Source: Cytophagales bacterium | GTDB lineage: Bacteria > Bacteroidota > Bacteroidia > Cytophagales > Cyclobacteriaceae | Assembly (NCBI GenBank): GCA_025359125.1 | Contig: JANYHI010000068.1 | Location: forward strand, 124,001 to 188,000 | Length of the DNA stretch: 64,000 nucleotides | Reading direction: 5' to 3' | Part shown: positions 59,446-64,000 of the stretch, one piece after another | How positions within the stretch are numbered: position 1 is the stretch's first letter | How the letters are laid out: each line of letters begins with the position of its first letter | The notes under the pieces: model-generated | Seen by the model: only the letters and a program-made list of their open reading frames with translations | Told to the model about the DNA's origin: nothing | The model's database searches: none | Position numbers and translations under genes: made by a program

Positions 59446-60930
59446 TCATCTTTCTAACTTAAAGTTTGAATCTGTGGTGGGGCGTTTTTCAGCGTCTACT
59501 ACTTTGCGCGCAGTGCGATAAATCCACTGTGTCATTTTCAATAATTTTTCGTAATCAATATTGGCAGCATTGTCTTGTGGGGTGTGGTAATCAGAGTGTA
59601 GTAAGGTGGTGTACATAAGCGAGGGAATACCCAATCGCGCATAAGGCAAATGATCACTTCTAAAATACCATCCTTCTTTGTGTGTGGGCTTATCCCATAA
59701 GGTATCGAGTTTAAACTGGGGGCCTTCTTTATTTGCATCGAGCGCAAAGGCTACCAGGTGCGAAGAATTTTTATGAGGGGGCACAGAACCCAACAATGCT
59801 GCGCTATCCGGATTATTTCGCCCAATCATATCGCCATTTAGCACGGCCGCAATTGAGGAGATAGGAACCGTAGGATGTGCAGTAAACCACCGAGAGCCGA
59901 GCAGCCCACGTTCTTCTGCGCCATGTATCACTAATAAGGCCGATCTTTTTCCGGGGGATTTTTTCAAGGCGCGCGCCACCGCCAGCATGGCTACATTTAC
60001 GCTTGCATTGTCGTCTGCTCCGTGGTAAATAGAATCGTTGCCAATTATGTTTCGAATGCCATGAGCATCGGGGTGGCCACTTAACAACACATATTCTTTT
60101 GAGAGTACAGGATCTTTACTTTCGGCCTTGCCAATAATATTTACAGAAGGATACGTGTAGCTTTCTATCTTAATGGAAATCTTGGCAACTTGTCCTTCAG
60201 TCTTTATCCACTCGGCAGCTTCTTTGCGCACCCAAAGGATGGGTGGTTTTGAAGTGACGATAGCGTTGGCACCACCCTCAATATCATAGGTGCCGCGAAT
60301 AAAATTTTCTTTTGCGTAAGGCCAGCTATGCTCGGCATATTGGTCGTTGATGTAAATGATTGCTACCGCTCCTTTCGCTAATAGATCGGTACCATACTTT
60401 ACATGGATAGATCTGCTATAGCGCCACTCGGGTAGCGATATGTTGGTGTTAATACCATCGGGCACAACTTGAATGGCCACTACTTTGCCGCTAACATCTA
60501 CTTTTGCGAAATCTATTTTATTGGCCTCTCCCAAATAAATAAGTGGGGCATTTACTTCTGCGGGGGCTGTCTGCGCAACCAATACATCCTTCCAAAGTTG
60601 AAGCACGTGATTACCGATGGTAATAGAACTTTGTTTCGAGGTTTGATTGCGCCAGAGAGAAAAGAATTGAAAATAGGTTCCGTCTTCTCCGGCTGGAGTC
60701 AGTCCCGCTTCTCGCATCTTTTCAGCAAACCAAACGGAGGCTTTAATTTCATCAAGAGTTCCGGCCGATCGACCATTAAAATGAGGATCGGCCATTTCAT
60801 ATAATTGCTTTTTTAAATCTTCTAACCGAATAGATTCTATCCCTTTAACTGCGGGCTTTATGGTTTGCCCGTAGAGTAGTGAAAAGCAAACGGATAGAAG
60901 AGAAAGTGTGAGAAGCGATTTTAGTGTCAT
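59446..60930 (-). CDS. Secreted M28 family metallopeptidase
   Basis: Signal peptide; YVLLSGHPDAHG, YHGADDNASVNVAML, LVIHGAEERGLLGSRWF. Confidence 0.88.
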   Translation of the reverse strand: MTLKSLLTLSLLSVCFSLLYGQTIKPAVKGIESIRLEDLKKQLYEMADPHFNGRSAGTLDEIKASVWFAEKMREAGLTPAGEDGTYFQFFSLWRNQTSKQSSITIGNHVLQLWKDVLVAQTAPAEVNAPLIYLGEANKIDFAKVDVSGKVVAIQVVPDGINTNISLPEWRYSRSIHVKYGTDLLAKGAVAIIYINDQYAEHSWPYAKENFIRGTYDIEGGANAIVTSKPPILWVRKEAAEWIKTEGQVAKISIKIESYTYPSVNIIGKAESKDPVLSKEYVLLSGHPDAHGIRNIIGNDSIYHGADDNASVNVAMLAVARALKKSPGKRSALLVIHGAEERGLLGSRWFTAHPTVPISSIAAVLNGDMIGRNNPDSAALLGSVPPHKNSSHLVAFALDANKEGPQFKLDTLWDKPTHKEGWYFRSDHLPYARLGIPSLMYTTLLHSDYHTPQDNAANIDYEKLLKMTQWIYRTARKVVDAEKRPTTDSNFKLER

Positions 60931-61075
60931 AGATACTTAGTAATTAATGAAAGATACCTAAAATATAAGGGCAGGAAAGATGTCATTATTTAAGCGCGTA
61001 CTTTCCCTGAAATAGGGTAAGCCATTCCTCTCTTTCTACTTTTCCATTAACTTCGCGCCCGCATTCGATTTAAGT

Positions 61076-62038
61076 ATGAAGAAAACAAAGGTTTTGTTAA
61101 TAGGTGCTGGCGGTCAACTAGGCTCTGAGCTAACCCAGGGATTGTGGCGCATTTATGGTCAAGAAAATGTGATCGCCTCAGATATAAAAGATGCTCAGGG
61201 CATTTTAAAGGAAGGTCCTTACGAAAAGTTTGATGTAATGCAACGCGACAAACTTTTTGAGTTGATTAAGAAAAATGAGATCACACAGGTCTACCATTTA
61301 GCTGCGCTGCTTTCGGCCACCGGAGAGAAAGATCCTCGTTGGGCCTGGAAGTTAAACATGGAGAGTTTGCTTTTTGTGTTAGAAGCAGCACATGAATTAA
61401 AACTGCATAAAGTTTATTGGCCTAGTTCTATTGCTGCTTTTGGCCCTACAACTCCCAAACAAAATACTCCGCAAGATACCATCATGGATCCTACTACTGT
61501 TTATGGCATTACCAAATTAGCCGGAGAGCTGTGGTGCGAATATTATTTCAGAAGATATGGCGTGGATGTGCGCAGCCTTCGATACCCTGGTTTGATTGGA
61601 TATAAGACTCCGCCCGGAGGAGGCACCACCGATTATGCAGTGGACATTTACTTTAAAGCGATAAAAGAAAAAAAGTACGAATGCTTTCTGGCGGCTGATA
61701 CGTACTTGCCCATGATGTACATGGACGATGCCGTGAAGGCAACGATAGATTTGATGGAGGCACCTGCAGAAAAAGTAAAAATTCGTTCTAGCTACAATAT
61801 TGGGGCGATGAGTTTTTGCCCGGCACAAGTGGCGGCCACCATAAAAAAATATATTCCTGAATTTTCAATCTCATACAAACCAGATTTCCGGCAAGCCATT
61901 GCAGACTCATGGCCCAAGTCAATAGACGATTCTCCTGCTCGTGCAGATTGGGGTTGGAAACACAAATTCGGGTTAGATGAAATGACAGCAGATATTTTGA
62001 AAAACCTTGAAGCTAATCCGCAGCTTTTGACATTGTAA
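61076..62038 (+). CDS. SDR-type NAD-dependent L-threonine 3-dehydrogenase
   Basis: KVLLIGAGGQLGSELTQGL; SSIAAFGP; DPTTVYGITKLAGELWCEYY; LRYPGLIGYKTPPGGGTTDYAVDIY. kbl is nearby. Confidence 0.85.
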   Translation: MKKTKVLLIGAGGQLGSELTQGLWRIYGQENVIASDIKDAQGILKEGPYEKFDVMQRDKLFELIKKNEITQVYHLAALLSATGEKDPRWAWKLNMESLLFVLEAAHELKLHKVYWPSSIAAFGPTTPKQNTPQDTIMDPTTVYGITKLAGELWCEYYFRRYGVDVRSLRYPGLIGYKTPPGGGTTDYAVDIYFKAIKEKKYECFLAADTYLPMMYMDDAVKATIDLMEAPAEKVKIRSSYNIGAMSFCPAQVAATIKKYIPEFSISYKPDFRQAIADSWPKSIDDSPARADWGWKHKFGLDEMTADILKNLEANPQLLTL

Positions 62039-63202
62039 CTATTTTACAACGAACCTCACGCTTTTTGAAAAATCGCCAGAGCTTATCATAGCTAAATAAA
62101 GCCCGGGTTTTAGGGGTTCAGAATTTGAAATAGCAACTTTTTTTTCTGTTAAAGAATAAGTTGAAATTAATTTTCCGTAGGAATCAAAAATACTAACCGT
62201 TGCCTTTTCTGATGGATTAAAATTTAAATCAATTTTTACTTCGTGTCCCTCTCCTGGATTAGGAAATATGGTGAAGTTTTTGGAAGCGAAATAGTTGACT
62301 ACAATCGTATTGAAGTATTCATTGTAACCATCGAAGTCAATTGATTTTAATCTATAATAATTTTTCCCTACTAATGGAGTATGATCGAATGATTGATAGT
62401 CATGACGTATAGAAGAAGTTCCATGTCCGCTAATAGAATGCAACGCGAAAAAGTTAATTCCGTCCACTGATTTTTCTATTTCGAAATGATCGAAGTTTAG
62501 CTCTGAAGCAGTTGCCCAGTTGAATACGACTTCAGATTCTCTGGTAACGCCATTGAAAAAAAGTAACTCTACGGGCAATTGCCCATCACTGCATATGGGA
62601 CCTGTGCACGTGCCACCAACATGTAAAATCCCATTTCCACTTAACGTTGATCCATTGTCTACAAATAAATTTCCACCTACCGACATTCCCCCCGGGCTAG
62701 TAAGAGAGATGGCTGTGTTATTACCTCCGGTAAATGATCCGCCAACATTTATATTCCCTCCAATGACACTAAAACTTGAATTATTGTTAACAATAATATT
62801 TCCGGTTACTATAAAGGTGCCCGTGACAGTTACATTGATGTTATTGCTCACGTTTAAGTCACCGTTAATAACAAGAGATCCAATAACGGTAAGATTTAAT
62901 CCGTTTGGTATGGTAAAAAGTTTGGGTGTTCCGGGCGCTCCTATTGTTAATGTAAAGCCGCTATTAATGGTAATAGCACAGGAATTACCCGTAGTAAAAT
63001 TTCCGACTGAGGGATTGCTATTGACCGTGATGTCGGTTGAATTATTCATGACCACATCATCGGTAATTACGGTGGCGATGTTTCCTCCCGACCAATTTCC
63101 AGAGGTTTCCCAGTTACCATTGCCGGTAATCGTGCGTGTTTGCCCGTAGGCAGAATACACGAGAGCAGAGAAAACAAGAACTAAAAGTAGTTTCCAATTC
63201 AT
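62039..63202 (-). CDS. Secreted repetitive beta-strand (helix-like) protein with T9SS type A sorting domain
   Basis: Signal peptide MNWKLLLVLVFSALVYSAYG; NGDLNVSNNINVTVTGTFIVTGNIIVNNNSSF repeats; FTIFPNPGEG...KPGLYLAMISSGDFSKSVRFVVK C-terminus. Confidence 0.87.
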   Translation of the reverse strand: MNWKLLLVLVFSALVYSAYGQTRTITGNGNWETSGNWSGGNIATVITDDVVMNNSTDITVNSNPSVGNFTTGNSCAITINSGFTLTIGAPGTPKLFTIPNGLNLTVIGSLVINGDLNVSNNINVTVTGTFIVTGNIIVNNNSSFSVIGGNINVGGSFTGGNNTAISLTSPGGMSVGGNLFVDNGSTLSGNGILHVGGTCTGPICSDGQLPVELLFFNGVTRESEVVFNWATASELNFDHFEIEKSVDGINFFALHSISGHGTSSIRHDYQSFDHTPLVGKNYYRLKSIDFDGYNEYFNTIVVNYFASKNFTIFPNPGEGHEVKIDLNFNPSEKATVSIFDSYGKLISTYSLTEKKVAISNSEPLKPGLYLAMISSGDFSKSVRFVVK

Positions 63203-63235
63203 AAAGTAAGACTAAGCTACAAAAAAGGAAATAAA

Positions 63236-63268
63236 AAAGAAAAGCCCCCTTGTTAAAAGAGGCTTTTT
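63236..63268 (-). terminator. Candidate terminator downstream of the truncated T9SS gene
   Basis: Minus strand AAAAGCCTCTT-TTAAC-AAGGGGGCTTTT followed by T-rich sequence. Confidence 0.55.
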
Positions 63269-63290
63269 AGAAAGCGGTGAGGTTAATATT

Positions 63291-64000
63291 TTAATTTACA
63301 ACAACAAACCGGATGGTTTTACTGAAATCGCTGCTTGCTAATTTTGCATAGTAAACGCCATTCTGTAACGGATTAGCAAAGGTAAAATCTACGTTGGGTT
63401 GAGAAGAACTACTTCTACTTATTACATTACCAAAATTATCTAAGATGGTTATGGTGTATTCTTTTTCAGAACTGAAGTTAACAGCTGAAGAAAGACTTTT
63501 GCCATCAGAAGGTACTGGATAAACATAAAATTGTTTCTCGGTTGAAAAATTTACGAGAATGATATCAAAGTACTCGGTGTACCCATCAAAGTCTACAGAC
63601 TTTAATCTGTAATAATTTTTTCCGATGATTGGTTTCTCATCTGTTAACTCATAGGTATGAGCTTCTGTGGTTGTTCCATGTCCTTGCACCTTCCCAATTT
63701 CATAAAATGAAGTTCCATCCAGTGATTTTTCTATCGAGAAGAAATTAAAATCCTTTTCAGAGGCTGTTTTCCATTGCAACTTAATTTGATCTACCACTTG
63801 TTGGCCTGTAAATGAAATTAAACTGATGGGTAATGTGGTGGTCACCGAATTAGCAGAGCCCCAATAGAAACTGTTAGCAATTTGTGTAGTGGTAAGTCCG
63901 GTTCTGTTTACTTGTGGGTTACTCGTAGTTCCAGCATGTGCACCATCTGAACCAGAAGCAATACCTGTTGACAGAGTCTGCCTTAAATCAGTAACTGCTC
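63291..64000 (-). CDS. T9SS-sorted secreted protein, C-terminal part; 5' end outside the window
   Basis: Frame stays open upstream of the listed GTG (63845) to the window edge (AVTDLRQTLSTGIASGSDGAHAGTTSNPQ...). C-term FYVYPVPSDGKS...NGVYYAKLASSDFSKTIRFVVVN. Confidence 0.85.
   Translation of the reverse strand, partial: AVTDLRQTLSTGIASGSDGAHAGTTSNPQVNRTGLTTTQIANSFYWGSANSVTTTLPISLISFTGQQVVDQIKLQWKTASEKDFNFFSIEKSLDGTSFYEIGKVQGHGTTTEAHTYELTDEKPIIGKNYYRLKSVDFDGYTEYFDIILVNFSTEKQFYVYPVPSDGKSLSSAVNFSSEKEYTITILDNFGNVISRSSSSQPNVDFTFANPLQNGVYYAKLASSDFSKTIRFVVVN

Noticed and set aside
62520-63149. 209-aa + strand ORF antisense to the T9SS beta-strand protein
   Set aside because: Low-complexity Pro/Leu/Thr-rich mirror of the repetitive minus-strand gene; no family features.

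Overview
This 64-kb window looks like Bacteroidetes (Cytophagales-like) chromosome. That assignment rests on a C-terminal SprA fragment, GWxTD, DUF2723 and DUF1599 family proteins, and several T9SS-type C-terminal sorting domains. No rRNA, tRNA, CRISPR array, transposase or clear prophage was recognised. The main blocks are: (1) sprA-gcvH-lipA and housekeeping or exported proteins at 0-18.8 kb; (2) a surface-polysaccharide locus at about 18.9-35.6 kb with a Wzm/Wzt-type ABC exporter, glycosyltransferases, FkbM and other methyltransferases, an acyltransferase, an epimerase, and a tailspike-like beta-helix protein with a glycine-rich tail; (3) AsnC/Lrp-PRTase, panB, a HEPN/MNT toxin-antitoxin-like pair and icd at 39-43 kb; (4) a region at 43-58 kb with an OmpA/PD40 protein, a 1991-aa secreted MORN-TPR-CHAT protein, DUF1599, folP, the c-di-AMP cyclase cdaA, and a secreted WD40-caspase-like protein; (5) kbl/tdh threonine catabolism genes, an M28 peptidase and two tandem T9SS-cargo genes. 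The most interesting signals are the two exported clan-CD protease-like proteins, each followed by a small 2-TM protein; the tailspike-like protein inside the glycan locus; a 15-codon remnant of a paralogue of the adjacent membrane gene; and dense inverted repeats upstream of an HTH-PRTase gene and in the OmpA/CHAT divergent promoter. All family calls were made by eye from the translations; no database search was run.
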